A stretch of 64,000 nt of DNA. Source: Nocardia huaxiensis (GTDB lineage: Bacteria; Actinomycetota; Actinomycetes; Mycobacteriales; Mycobacteriaceae). Position 1 is the stretch's first letter; each line of letters begins with the position of its first letter. The notes under the pieces are model-generated. The model searched no databases, was not told where the DNA came from, and saw only the letters and a list, made by a program, of their open reading frames with translations. The translations under genes were made by a program, and so were the position numbers. Positions 50,562 to 59,491 of this stretch are shown piece by piece. Location: contig NZ_CP059399.1 in the NCBI RefSeq assembly GCF_013744875.1, positions 5,394,001-5,458,000 of the forward strand, in the 5' to 3' direction.

Positions 50562-51219
50562 CAGTCACCGATCCTGTCAAACAGTTCCGAAGCCGTTGCA
50601 GCCCATCACGTATCCGGGTTTTGACCGTGGACAGCGGCACGCCCAACTGGTCGGCGACCTCGCTGTAGGTGCGCCCGCCATAGTAGGTGAGCGCGACGGT
50701 TTCACGTTGCAGCGCGGTCAACGTGCCGAGACAGTCGGTGACCGCGCGCTCCTCGGCGTGCTGGCCGGCGATCTCGGCGACAATATCGTGATCGCGGCCC
50801 AGATTCCGTTGACCGTAGGCCAGATCCCGTGCGGTCGAGGAGGATTCGGCGCGCACCCGGTCCACGGCGCGACGGTGGGTGAGCATCATCAGCCACCCCA
50901 TCGGGCTGGCCATGCGCCGGTCGTAACGGCCGGCCATATGCCACACCTGCAGATACACCTCCTGCGTGACATCCTCGGCCGCGGCGCTCTGACGCACCAC
51001 GCGCAGGGCGAGTCCGAAGGTGCGGCGCTGGGTTTCCCGGTAGAAGCGCGTGAACGCCTCCCGGTCACCGGCCGCGATACCGGCCAGCTGATCCTCGAGC
51101 CGCCGGACCGCGGCGGCGTCCGGGGCGGGACGGGCAGCCGGACAGGCCGCGGGCTCGTCGACGACGCACTCGACGGGCTCGCCTGCGCCGACCACCTGGA
51201 AACGGTGCTCGTCAACCAA
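50554..51219 (-). CDS. sigK: ECF sigma factor SigK
   Basis: 221 residues from TTG 51219, which has GGAG 7 nt upstream; the frame continues upstream, but that part has no sigma features. Region 2 is FGLALRVVRQSAAAEDVTQEVYLQVWHMAGRYD and region 4 is TVALTYYGGRTYSEVADQLGVPLSTVKTRIRDGLQRLR. In M. tuberculosis SigK drives mpt70, mpt83 and neighbours. The divergent FAS1 lipoprotein and molybdoenzyme are the expected targets. I did not find the CCATCC/CCGAAT-type SigK promoter in the space between them. Confidence 0.92.
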   Translation of the reverse strand: MVDEHRFQVVGAGEPVECVVDEPAACPAARPAPDAAAVRRLEDQLAGIAAGDREAFTRFYRETQRRTFGLALRVVRQSAAAEDVTQEVYLQVWHMAGRYDRRMASPMGWLMMLTHRRAVDRVRAESSSTARDLAYGQRNLGRDHDIVAEIAGQHAEERAVTDCLGTLTALQRETVALTYYGGRTYSEVADQLGVPLSTVKTRIRDGLQRLRNCLTGSVTDA

Positions 51220-51473
51220 GATGCGACTCCGTAAATGGGATTGGCTCGACGGGTGACTGACTCGGTGAGGCTGCACGGCAGAGTAGCCGCCCGCACCCGA
51301 ATCCGGACGCAAGTTCGGCAATGTCGGCAACTGCCGAGCTTCCCGGAAAAACTTTCCCGATCGACCAAACCGAGGCCGGGGGCTGCGCGAAATCCTGTGA
51401 CAGGCAATCCCGTCCAGCACAGCCGCGCGGCCCGCAATCGGGCCGCGAACCATGCGAAGGAGATCCCGCAGCA

Positions 51474-52109
51474 ATGAAGTCCCCGCAGCGTTCGCTCACG
51501 ATCGTGCTCGCCCTGACCGCCACGGTCGTGGCGATGAGCGCCTGTTCGAACAGCCAGACCGCCTCCGACTCGACCACGTCGGGCAGCGCGAGCACCACCG
51601 GCGGCAGCGCCGCCGCGGCGGATCTGGTCGGGCCCGGATGCGCGGACTACGCGCGGCAGGTGCCCACCGGGGCCGGGTCGGTCAGCGGCATGGCGCAGGA
51701 CCCGGTGGCAGTGGCCGCCTCGCACAATCCGATGCTGACCACCCTGGTGGCGGCGGTGTCAGGGCAGTTGAACCCGCAGGTCAACCTGGTGGACACGCTC
51801 AATGGCGGACAGTTCACGGTGTTCGCGCCCGTGGACTCGGCGTTCGCGAAGATCCCGGCCGCGACCGTCGAGGGACTCAAGACCGACAGCGACGCCCTGA
51901 CCAAGATCCTCACCTACCACGTGGTCACCGGGCAGATCGCACCCGGCAAGATCGCGGGCACGCACAAGACCGTCGAAGGCGCGGACGTGACCGTGACCCG
52001 CGACGGCGACACCATCAAGGTCGGTGACGCCTCGGTCGTCTGCGGTGGTGTCAAGACCGCCAACGCGACGGTCTACATGATCGACACCGTGCTCATGCCG
52101 CCCGCCTGA
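51474..52109 (+). CDS. FAS1 (fasciclin) domain lipoprotein, MPT70/MPT83-like
   Basis: 211 residues with a lipoprotein signal (M-S-A-C, Cys24), a Ser/Thr/Ala-rich linker and one FAS1 domain: [23 protein letters not shown] and [21 protein letters not shown] are the H1 and YH blocks. It is anchored on the outer face of the membrane. In M. tuberculosis the homologous MPT83/MPT70 proteins are SigK-controlled. AAGGAG precedes the ATG. It is followed 5 bp later by the molybdoenzyme gene. Confidence 0.92.
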   Translation: MKSPQRSLTIVLALTATVVAMSACSNSQTASDSTTSGSASTTGGSAAAADLVGPGCADYARQVPTGAGSVSGMAQDPVAVAASHNPMLTTLVAAVSGQLNPQVNLVDTLNGGQFTVFAPVDSAFAKIPAATVEGLKTDSDALTKILTYHVVTGQIAPGKIAGTHKTVEGADVTVTRDGDTIKVGDASVVCGGVKTANATVYMIDTVLMPPA

Positions 52110-52114
52110 CCACG

Positions 52115-53620
52115 GTGAGGGCCTCCGCCGCGGCCGCGGGCGTACTCGCGGCCGCCACGGTGCTCGCCGTCGGGCACCTCATCGCGGCATTCATCGACCC
52201 GGCGGCATCGCCGTTCTACGTCCTCGGCGCGACCATGGTCGACCACACGCCCCACGCGTTGAAAGACGCCGCCATTCGCCGCTTCGGCAGCAATGACAAA
52301 GCGGCGCTGTTCGTTTCGATGGCAGTCGTCATGCTGCTCGGCGGTGCGGCCACTGGCCTGCTCGAACGCCGCCGCCACCTGGGCAGCGCACTGCTGATCG
52401 CGCTCGGGGCGGTGACCACCCTCGCCGCACTGCAACGCCCCACCGCCACAGCACTTTTCGCTGTTCCCATCAGTGCGGGCATCGTCGCCGGGCTCCTCAC
52501 CCTGCGGCTGCTGATCCCCGCGCCGCGCACGAACGACCCAGCATCGCAACTGTCGCGGCGACGATTCCTGATCGTGGCCGGGAGTGTCACTGTCTTCGCC
52601 GCCGCCGCTGCGGCCGGGACCGGGCAGTGGCTGGGCGCGCGCCTGCGCGATGTGGCCGCCGATCGGGCGCGGTTCGTCCTGCCACGACCGCAGAGCCCGG
52701 CCGCCCCGATCCCGCCACAGGCACAACCCGCGGTCGAAAGCCTCACCCCCTTTCTGACTTCCGAGGACGATTTCTACCGTGTCGACACCGCCTTGCAGCT
52801 CCCGGCCCTGACGCGCGCCGACTGGCGGCTCCGCATCCACGGAATGGTCGATCGCACAGTGGAATTCGACTTCGACCGCCTCGACTCCTACCCCACCGTG
52901 GAACGGATCCTCACCCTGGCCTGCGTCTCCAACGAGGTCGGCGGCCCGCTGGCCGGAACCGCCCGCTGGCTCGGCTATCGGCTACCGGACCTGCTCGCGC
53001 AAGCCGGCCCGCACCCCGACGCCGACATGCTGCTGTCCCGCAGCATCGACGGATTCACCGCCGGCACACCACTATCCGCCGTCCTCGACGGCCGCGACGC
53101 CCTGCTGGCCATCGGCATGAACGGCACACCGTTGCCGATCGCCCACGGCTACCCCGCCCGCCTCCTCGTCCCCGGCCTCTACGGCTACGTCTCGGCCACC
53201 AAATGGGTTGTCGACCTGGAAATCACCCGCTTCGACCGCACCCGCGCCTACTGGACCGACCGCGGCTGGTCCGCTCACGCCCCCGTCAAAACAGCCTCCC
53301 GCATAGACACCCCCGCCCCCTTCGCCACCCTGCCCGCCGGCCCGGTCACCATCGCCGGAGTGGCCTGGGCCCCACATCGCGGCATCGACACCGTAGAAAT
53401 CCAGATCGACGACACCCCGTGGCAGCAAGCCACTCTCGCCACCGAATACTCCCCCGACACCTGGCGCCTGTGGACCTACCGCTGGCCGGCCACCCCGGGC
53501 ACCCACACCCTGCGCGTCCGCGCCACCGACCGCACCGGCCACCGCCAAACCGACCACCGCACCCCACCATTCCCCGACGGCGCCACCGGCCGGCACCAGC
53601 GCGTGGTCACCGTCGAATGA
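52115..53620 (+). CDS. Membrane-anchored molybdopterin-dependent oxidoreductase (sulfite-oxidase-like)
   Basis: 501 residues from GTG 52115. Residues 1-135 hold four membrane helices, then an S-R-R-R-F-L segment and a fifth helix. Residues 205-390 are a sulfite-oxidase-type molybdopterin domain; the molybdenum ligand is Cys270 in TLACVSNEVGG. The C-terminal 100 residues are the Mo-co dimerisation domain (AWAPHRGIDTVEIQIDD, WRLWTYRWPATPGTH). It probably reduces or oxidises a small molecule outside the cell, perhaps to repair oxidised methionine or similar; the substrate is unknown. Shares a transcript with the FAS1 gene. Confidence 0.9.
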   Translation: MRASAAAAGVLAAATVLAVGHLIAAFIDPAASPFYVLGATMVDHTPHALKDAAIRRFGSNDKAALFVSMAVVMLLGGAATGLLERRRHLGSALLIALGAVTTLAALQRPTATALFAVPISAGIVAGLLTLRLLIPAPRTNDPASQLSRRRFLIVAGSVTVFAAAAAAGTGQWLGARLRDVAADRARFVLPRPQSPAAPIPPQAQPAVESLTPFLTSEDDFYRVDTALQLPALTRADWRLRIHGMVDRTVEFDFDRLDSYPTVERILTLACVSNEVGGPLAGTARWLGYRLPDLLAQAGPHPDADMLLSRSIDGFTAGTPLSAVLDGRDALLAIGMNGTPLPIAHGYPARLLVPGLYGYVSATKWVVDLEITRFDRTRAYWTDRGWSAHAPVKTASRIDTPAPFATLPAGPVTIAGVAWAPHRGIDTVEIQIDDTPWQQATLATEYSPDTWRLWTYRWPATPGTHTLRVRATDRTGHRQTDHRTPPFPDGATGRHQRVVTVE

Positions 53621-53830
53621 CACGCAGTCGGCGGTGCCGGCGCTTTCCGACCTCCCAGACACCTCGACGTGTGTGCGAAACGAACTATTTGCCGAATTCC
53701 GGGCATCTCGCGGCGCTGCGTGGCTGTGGATTACCTGCGGTAATGTGCCGCGCGGAACAGTGGCAGGGTGATGTTCGGGCGGTCGGTCCTGGGTGCGTAG
53801 CGGGTTGTGTGGGGAGCTTGAGGAGGCCGA

Positions 53831-55051
53831 GTGAAGCAGTTGATGGCCGAGCGGCGGGCGGGCGTCTACTTCGGGGCTCAATTGCTGACCCTGTTCGGTG
53901 ATTCGATGCTGTTCTTGGGGGCCGGTATCTGGGTCAAAACGCTGACCGACAGCAACTCTGCGGCGGGCTTGACGTTTTTGTTTTTGGCACTGCCTGCGAT
54001 CGCCGCACCCGCGGCGGGGCTGCTGATCGACCGGGTCCCGCGACGGTCGCTGCTGATCGCGGTCAATCTGATCCTGGCGGTGGCCGTCTTACCACTGTTA
54101 TCGGTCGACGATCGCGCTCACGTGTGGCTGATCTACGCGGTGATGTTCGGTCTCGGCTGCGGAGCCATCGTCCTCGGTGCGGCGCAGATGGCGATCCTGC
54201 CGGCATTGTTCGGCACACAGTTGCTGGCGCAGGCCAACAGCGTGATGTCGATCGTCCAGAACGGAGTCCGCATTCTCGCACCGCTGCTGGGAGCCGCCTT
54301 GTTCACTGTGACCGGTCCACGAATCGTGGTGCTGGTCGACTCCGCCAGCTTCGTCCTCGCGGCGATCGCGCTGATGATGATCACTGTTCACGAGGCTCCG
54401 GCCGGATACGAGCCCGGCGGCCTGCGGTCCGCCCTCACCGCGGGCGTCTCCTATATTCGGGTGACTGTCCCACTGCGGCAACAGATCTTCGCCATGACCG
54501 TCGCGGTCTCGGTGGGGGGCATGCTCGAATCTGTCATCTACGCTGTTGTCGCCGCCATCGGTCAGCCGCCTGCTTTCCTCGGAGTGCTCGTCAGCCTGCA
54601 AGCAGCCGCCGCGGTCCTGGCGGCCTTGCCGGCCCCTCGCCTGATCGAACGCCTCGGCGAGGGCCGTCTGCTCGCCGTCGGGCTCCTCGCGTTCGCCACG
54701 GCCAACGCGAGCCTGATCGTTCCTCACGAAATCGTCACGCTCACCGCGATGGTGTTCGCCGGCGCGGGGATCGTCTGGACCACCATCGCCTCCAGCACCT
54801 ACATCCAACGCGTCACCCCGAACCCGCTGCTGGGCCGCGTCGACACCGCGGTCCAAGTCAGCCGGTCCGTGCCGCAAGCACTGTTTCTCGGACTCGGAGC
54901 GGCCCTGGTCGCGGTCATCGACTATCCAGTTCTCCTCGCGGCCATGGCCGCGACCACCGCGATCGTCGGCACCTGGCTTCTCACCCGCACCGCACAGGTC
55001 CCACCCGCCGTGCCACACCAACGCGCCCGCCACCGACCAGACTCGCACTGA
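53831..55051 (+). CDS. MFS transporter (MFS_3/EntS-like)
   Basis: 406 residues from GTG 53831 with AGGAGG 5 nt upstream. About twelve hydrophobic segments; AGLTFLFLALPAIAAPAAGLLIDRVPRRSLLI includes the D-R-x-x-R-R loop motif of the EntS-type exporters, and TPNPLLGRVDTAVQVSRSVPQ is the second-half counterpart. Such proteins export siderophores or drugs. No siderophore gene is near. It is not clearly linked to the molybdoenzyme gene 210 bp upstream. Confidence 0.88.
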   Translation: MKQLMAERRAGVYFGAQLLTLFGDSMLFLGAGIWVKTLTDSNSAAGLTFLFLALPAIAAPAAGLLIDRVPRRSLLIAVNLILAVAVLPLLSVDDRAHVWLIYAVMFGLGCGAIVLGAAQMAILPALFGTQLLAQANSVMSIVQNGVRILAPLLGAALFTVTGPRIVVLVDSASFVLAAIALMMITVHEAPAGYEPGGLRSALTAGVSYIRVTVPLRQQIFAMTVAVSVGGMLESVIYAVVAAIGQPPAFLGVLVSLQAAAAVLAALPAPRLIERLGEGRLLAVGLLAFATANASLIVPHEIVTLTAMVFAGAGIVWTTIASSTYIQRVTPNPLLGRVDTAVQVSRSVPQALFLGLGAALVAVIDYPVLLAAMAATTAIVGTWLLTRTAQVPPAVPHQRARHRPDSH

Positions 55052-55134
55052 CCGGGCGGGTGTCGTGCGTGGGGTGGGAGCACGGGCGGCCTCGGCCCCG
55101 CCCGACGCCGAATCGACCTGGTGCCGGCCGAGGT

Positions 55135-55587
55135 TCAGCGGCCTCCGGAGCCGCTGGGCGGTGGGGGCGGGTTGTTGTCGACCACGGCGGACTCATATGT
55201 CACCGAGCTGGCGATTCCCGGTTTCGAGGGGCCTTGTTCCCATTGTCCGGGCACCCATTCGGATTGGCCGTTGTGGTTGGTTCCCAAGTGGCCGTTGCCC
55301 ATATGGCCGGGATCGTTCTCGTACGGGCACGATGCCACGATGGCGGCTGACCCGTGGGCCGGTACCCAGGTCGCGACCGGGACCGTCGCGTATGGCAGGT
55401 AGGTGAACACCGACGTGCACGTCACCGTCGACTGCACCCGGTACATGTCGTCGGTGGAGTTGTTGCAGTTGAAATTCTCGCAGCTCACTCCCGGAGCCAG
55501 CTCGTGTGCGTAGGCCGGCGCCGCCCACCCCACGGCAAGGGCCACGGCGGCGGCCGGGACCACTCCGTAGGACCATCGAAGCGACAT
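55135..55587 (-). CDS. Small secreted protein of unknown function
   Basis: 150 residues from ATG 55587, with GGGAG 6 nt upstream (a GTG just before it is too close). A signal peptide ends in AYA near residue 27. The mature part has four cysteines (CENFNCNN, TVTCTS, ASCPYEN), a Gly/His/Asn-rich middle (HMGNGHLGTNHNGQ) and ends in PPPPPSGSGG. No known domain. It is likely a secreted disulfide-linked protein. Convergent with the MFS gene. Confidence 0.65.
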   Translation of the reverse strand: MSLRWSYGVVPAAAVALAVGWAAPAYAHELAPGVSCENFNCNNSTDDMYRVQSTVTCTSVFTYLPYATVPVATWVPAHGSAAIVASCPYENDPGHMGNGHLGTNHNGQSEWVPGQWEQGPSKPGIASSVTYESAVVDNNPPPPPSGSGGR

Positions 55588-55822
55588 CACAGACTCCCTT
55601 CCCGAAACACGGAGGCGTGGAGCAGGGACAGCGATCAGACAAGATCATATTCTGGGGTCACCGCGCGGCCCCGCGGGTATTCGGGCTGCCGCCCGTGATG
55701 CAGCGACGACCCCATGACCTGCCCACCGGAACCTTGCCCAAGCGACGTTGCCGAGTAGTCAGAGCCGTTGTCCGACAAGGCATTACAACGCGTAGGCGGG
55801 CGGGCATGCCAGTATGGGACGT

Positions 55823-56593
55823 ATGACCAGAGTTCCGGAAGATACCGCGCTTCCGACCGGCCCCGTCCAGCCGTACAGCTATGACAGCATCGCCGAGGCC
55901 TACACCGCGGAGAACGAGACCAGTCTGCTCAACGCCTACTACGAGCGCCCCGCGATGCTGGAGCTCGCCGGGGACGTGAGCGGTCGGCGGATTCTCGACG
56001 CCGGGTGCGGCTCCGGTGCGCTGTTCGCCGAATTGCGTGACCGGGGCGCCACGGTGACCGGCATCGACGCGAGTGCCGGGATGCTGGAGCTGGCTCGACG
56101 CCGACTGGGCTCCGACGCGGACCTGCGAATCGCCGACCTCGCGAACCCGCTGGCGTTTCCCGACAACGCTTTCGACGATGTCATCGCCTCCCTGGTACTG
56201 CACTATCTGCGGGACTGGGGGCCGGCACTGACCGAGCTGCGACGCGTCCTCGCGCCCGGCGGGCGGCTGATCGTCTCGGTCGAGCATCCCTTCGCCATCT
56301 GGATCAGCGAACGCTCAGCTGGGCACAAAACCGACTACTTCCGCACCCGGGAGCGGACCGAGGAGTGGATCATGGGCGGGCAATCCGCCCGGCTGACCTT
56401 CTGGGACCGGCCGCTGCACGCGATGACCGACGCTTTCACCACGGCGGGATTCCGCATCAATGTCATCAGTGAGCCGCCACCTGTGCCCGCGGCGCGCGAT
56501 CGGTTTCCGGAGGTCTTCGGTGAGGTCATCGGCGAAAGCTTCTTGGGTTTCCTGTTTTTCGTCCTCCAGGCAGACCGAACCATGCCGAGATGA
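55823..56593 (+). CDS. Class I SAM-dependent methyltransferase
   Basis: 256 residues from ATG 55823 (ATG 55814 adds three residues). Motif I is RILDAGCGSGAL near residue 56, then TGIDASAGML, DVIASLVLHYLRDW and LAPGGRLIVSVEHP, the Methyltransf_11 pattern of UbiE-like enzymes. The N-terminus YDSIAEAYTAENETSLLNAYYERPAML is typical. The substrate is unknown. The gene stands 140 bp before the M-box. Confidence 0.87.
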   Translation: MTRVPEDTALPTGPVQPYSYDSIAEAYTAENETSLLNAYYERPAMLELAGDVSGRRILDAGCGSGALFAELRDRGATVTGIDASAGMLELARRRLGSDADLRIADLANPLAFPDNAFDDVIASLVLHYLRDWGPALTELRRVLAPGGRLIVSVEHPFAIWISERSAGHKTDYFRTRERTEEWIMGGQSARLTFWDRPLHAMTDAFTTAGFRINVISEPPPVPAARDRFPEVFGEVIGESFLGFLFFVLQADRTMPR

Positions 56594-56732
56594 TCGACGG
56601 TGCGGTGACCGAGACGCTCACCGACTGCATTCGAACAGCTCCGGCCGTCGCGGCCCGTGCGCGCGGCGTCGCGTGGGTCACATTGGTTTGCCAGGGGGTG
56701 GCGGGCGGGTGTTAACTCGCTGACGCGAGGTG

Positions 56733-56902
56733 CCGTCGTTAGCTGAGGCTCCTTCACGGATACAGGCCGGCGATCGTAAACGTCGAGAGACGCCACTGAT
56801 CAGGACAGATCTTCCCGAGTTAAGGGGACATCCCGACCGGCTCCCACCGCGTGCGCGGAGGGTTCACGCCGTGGAGTGCTGAAGGTCTTACGAAAGATGG
56901 GA
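56733..56902 (+). ncRNA. M-box (ykoK) magnesium riboswitch
   Basis: The 449 bp between the methyltransferase and mgtC hold a clear M-box. Conserved blocks occur in the right order: CGTTAGCTGAGGCTCCT (56736-56752), GATACAGG, CGAGAGACGCCA (about 56782-56794), CAGGACAG, and near the 3' end AGTGCTGAAGGTCTTACGA (about 56876-56894). They match the Bacillus M-box core GTTAGGTGAGGCTCCT ... AAAGACGCCA ... CAGTGCTAAAGCTCTACGA. M-box RNAs fold around Mg2+ and shut off expression when Mg2+ is plentiful. A GGGAGG ribosome site starts at 56899, next to the last paired element, so control of translation is likely here. Confidence 0.9.
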
Positions 56903-56912
56903 GGTGGTTGTC

Positions 56913-57002
56913 ATGCCTGATGGGCCGGACGGACATCCGTTAGCCAATCGTTCACCAGGTGACACTCCCGTTATTCGCTGTCTCGAGCCGAGCTGCCGGT
57001 AG
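56913..57002 (+). CDS. Short Asp/Pro-rich reading frame downstream of the M-box (possible leader peptide)
   Basis: 29 codons from an ATG 8 nt after GGGAGG (56899-56904) to a TAG at 57000-57002, and it is too short for usual gene calling. The peptide opens MPDGPDGHPLAN and contains five prolines. Alternating Asp and Pro at an N-terminus is the feature of E. coli MgtL, whose EPDP start destabilises ribosomes at low Mg2+. The frame sits between riboswitch and mgtC and stops 40 nt before the mgtC start. Coding character of so short a frame cannot be proved by eye. Confidence 0.5.
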   Translation: MPDGPDGHPLANRSPGDTPVIRCLEPSCR

Positions 57003-57042
57003 CGTGCGGTTGCAGTGCGCCGACCTCTACTGAGAGGGCGTC

Positions 57043-57750
57043 ATGACGACCTTGGAAATGCTGCTGCGACTCGGTGCCGGTGTGGGGCTGGGCGCGGTGA
57101 TCGGATTCGAGCGCCAGTACCGGGCCCGCATGGCCGGACTGCGCACGAACGCGCTCGTCGCCGCGGGAGCCACGCTGTTCGTGCTGCTGTCGGCGCACGG
57201 ATTCAGCGGCACCGACGCGGATCCGACGCGGGTGGCCGCGCAGATCGTGTCCGGTATCGGGTTTCTGGGTGCGGGTGTGATCCTGCGCGACGGGTTCAAT
57301 ATTCGCGGGCTGAATACGGCCGCGACCCTGTGGTGTTCGGCTGCTGTGGGTTCGCTGTCCGGTGCTGGGATGTTCACTACGGCGGCGGCGGGGACCGTGG
57401 TCGTGGTGGTGGTCAATACGGCGCTGCGGACGGCGGCGCGGGCGGTGGATCGCCCGGAGATCGCCGGCGGTGAGCAGGAGGCACTGTATGCGTTCACCGC
57501 GACCACCGACGACGCGCACGAGGCGCATGTGCGGGCGCTGCTGGTACAAGCCTTGAGCCGCACCGACTTTCGACTCGTCTCGGTGGCCAGTCACGACACC
57601 AACGACAACAAGGTGCAGGTGCGCGCCGAGCTGACCGGGGATCGCCGCGATGATCGGCAGATGGAGTCGGCGGTGAGCCGGTTGAGCCTGGAACCGTCGG
57701 TGACCAGCGTCGGCTGGCGCACCATCTCCCCCACCGAGGCCGACACATGA
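57043..57750 (+). CDS. mgtC: MgtC/SapB-family membrane protein
   Basis: 235 residues, with GAGAGGG before the ATG. GAVIGFERQYRARMAGLRTNALVAAGATLFVLLS is the MgtC signature (E-R-Q ... G-L-R-T), followed by GIGFLGAGVILRDG and GLNTAATLWCSAAVG. Four membrane helices are followed by an ACT-like C-terminal domain of about 80 residues. MgtC helps pathogens grow at low Mg2+ and lowers F1Fo-ATPase activity in Salmonella. Here it is the first full gene after an M-box, and its TGA overlaps the next ATG (ATGA). Confidence 0.93.
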   Translation: MTTLEMLLRLGAGVGLGAVIGFERQYRARMAGLRTNALVAAGATLFVLLSAHGFSGTDADPTRVAAQIVSGIGFLGAGVILRDGFNIRGLNTAATLWCSAAVGSLSGAGMFTTAAAGTVVVVVVNTALRTAARAVDRPEIAGGEQEALYAFTATTDDAHEAHVRALLVQALSRTDFRLVSVASHDTNDNKVQVRAELTGDRRDDRQMESAVSRLSLEPSVTSVGWRTISPTEADT

Positions 57751-59483
57751 TCGCGCTGCGCGGGTATCCGTCGCGGGGCGCGCTGGATCGGCCGCGCTCG
57801 CGCTGGGCCGATGTGGCGGTGTTCCTCGGTGCGGCGGTGCTGATCTGGATCGTGGTGCGGGTGTCGGCGGGCATGAATGTGCCCTTCGATCAGTCGGCGG
57901 CCCCGTCGAGCATCTCCACCGATCCGGCCGAACTGCCCTATTACGCGGCGCGGTCGCTGCTGCGGATGTTCCTGGCGCTCGGGCTGTCGATTCTGTTCAC
58001 GTTCGTGTTCGCGACCGCGGCGGCGCGGCTGCCGCGCGCGGAGAAGATCATGCTGCCGGCGTTGGACATTCTGCAGTCGGTGCCGGTCCTGGGTTTCCTG
58101 TCGGTGACCGTCGCCGGGTTCATCGCCTTGTTTCCGGGTTCGTCGCTGGGCCTGGAGTGCGCGTCGATCTTCGCGATCTTCACCTCGCAAGCCTGGAACA
58201 TGGCCTTCGCCTTCCACCACAGCCTGGTCTCACAGCCGCGCGAGCTGGACGAGGCGGCCCGGAATCTGAGATTGTCGCGCTGGCAACGGTTCTGGCGGGT
58301 GGATGTGCCGTCGGGGATGTTCCCGCTGGTGTGGAACGCGATGATGAGTTTCGGCGGCGGCTGGTTCTTCCTGACCGCCTCGGAGGCCATCAGCGTGGCC
58401 GATCACGAGTACGCGCTGCCCGGCATCGGCTCGTATGTGGCCAGCGCCGCCGACGAATCCGACACCGGCAAGGTGCTGTTGGCGATCGCGACCATGGTGA
58501 TCGTGGTGGTCGGGTTGAATGTGCTGTTCTGGCGGCCGCTCACGGTGTGGGCGGAGCGTTTCCGCGTCGAGGATTCCGAATCGGCCGAGGCGCCCAGATC
58601 GCTGGTGCTGAATCTGCTGCGCCGCTCCCACATTCCGGGGATCCTCGCGCGGGTACTCGGGCCGCTGGTGTATCCGATGGATCGGGCGATGCGGGTGTTC
58701 GGGCTGGCCGAGCATCGGCTGTACGTGCCCGAATATCGCAGGCGCGCAGGCGATGTCGTGTTCACGACGGTGGTGACGGCGGTCCTGCTGGTGGGCGTGG
58801 CGGCCATGCTGCGCTATGTCGCCGACACCGTCGGGCTCGCGGAGTTCGCGCACGCGGCGTTCCTGGGCGTGATCACGCTCATGCGCGTGATCGTGCTGCT
58901 GATCTTCGCGACGCTGATCTGGGTGCCGATCGGGGTGTGGATCGGCTTGAACCCCACGGTATCCCGGATCGCGCAGCCGATCGTGCAGGTGCTGGCCAGC
59001 TTCCCCGCCAACTTCCTGTTCCCGCTGGTGACCGCCGTGCTGGTGGCCACGGGCGCGAGCCTGCAGTGGGCCAGCGTGCTGCTGATGGCGCTGGGCGCGC
59101 AGTGGTACATCCTGTTCAATGTGATCGCCGGCGCCTCGGCGGTGCCCAATGATCTGCGCGAAGCCTCGGCGAGCCTGCGGCTGCCGCGAAACCTGTGGTG
59201 GCGCAAGCTGATTCTGCCCGCCATCTTCCCCAGCTATGTAACCGGTGCGCTGACCGCGGCGGGCGGGGCGTGGAATGCCTCGATCGTGGCCGAGATCGTG
59301 CAGTTCGGCGACACCACCCTGACCGCGTCAGGCTTGGGCGCCTACATCACCGAGGCCACCGCCGACGGTGATTCCCCGCGCATTCTGGTTGGCGTGCTCG
59401 TGATGAGCGCCTACGTCGTCGGCTTCAACCGCCTGTTCTGGCGTCGCCTCTACACGCTGGCCCAGCGCCGCTACTCGCTCTAG
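57747..59483 (+). CDS. Fused double permease of a nitrate/taurine-type ABC transporter
   Basis: 578 residues, about twice a normal NitT/TauT permease. Two BPD_transp_1 units are visible: residues about 60-260 with the EAA loop PRELDEAARNLRLSRWQRFW, and about 350-570 with NDLREASASLRLPRNLWWRK. Each has about six membrane helices. The fused chain would form a complete transmembrane pair by itself. No substrate-binding protein is encoded nearby. Overlap with mgtC (ATGA) shows that it is co-expressed with a Mg2+-stress gene. Confidence 0.9.
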   Translation: MIALRGYPSRGALDRPRSRWADVAVFLGAAVLIWIVVRVSAGMNVPFDQSAAPSSISTDPAELPYYAARSLLRMFLALGLSILFTFVFATAAARLPRAEKIMLPALDILQSVPVLGFLSVTVAGFIALFPGSSLGLECASIFAIFTSQAWNMAFAFHHSLVSQPRELDEAARNLRLSRWQRFWRVDVPSGMFPLVWNAMMSFGGGWFFLTASEAISVADHEYALPGIGSYVASAADESDTGKVLLAIATMVIVVVGLNVLFWRPLTVWAERFRVEDSESAEAPRSLVLNLLRRSHIPGILARVLGPLVYPMDRAMRVFGLAEHRLYVPEYRRRAGDVVFTTVVTAVLLVGVAAMLRYVADTVGLAEFAHAAFLGVITLMRVIVLLIFATLIWVPIGVWIGLNPTVSRIAQPIVQVLASFPANFLFPLVTAVLVATGASLQWASVLLMALGAQWYILFNVIAGASAVPNDLREASASLRLPRNLWWRKLILPAIFPSYVTGALTAAGGAWNASIVAEIVQFGDTTLTASGLGAYITEATADGDSPRILVGVLVMSAYVVGFNRLFWRRLYTLAQRRYSL

Positions 59484-59491
59484 GAGGAGAC

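Noticed and set aside
51220..51473. Search for a SigK promoter before the FAS1 gene
   Set aside because: A CCGAAT occurs at 51297-51302, but no CCATCC-type -35 lies at the right distance, so no promoter was annotated.
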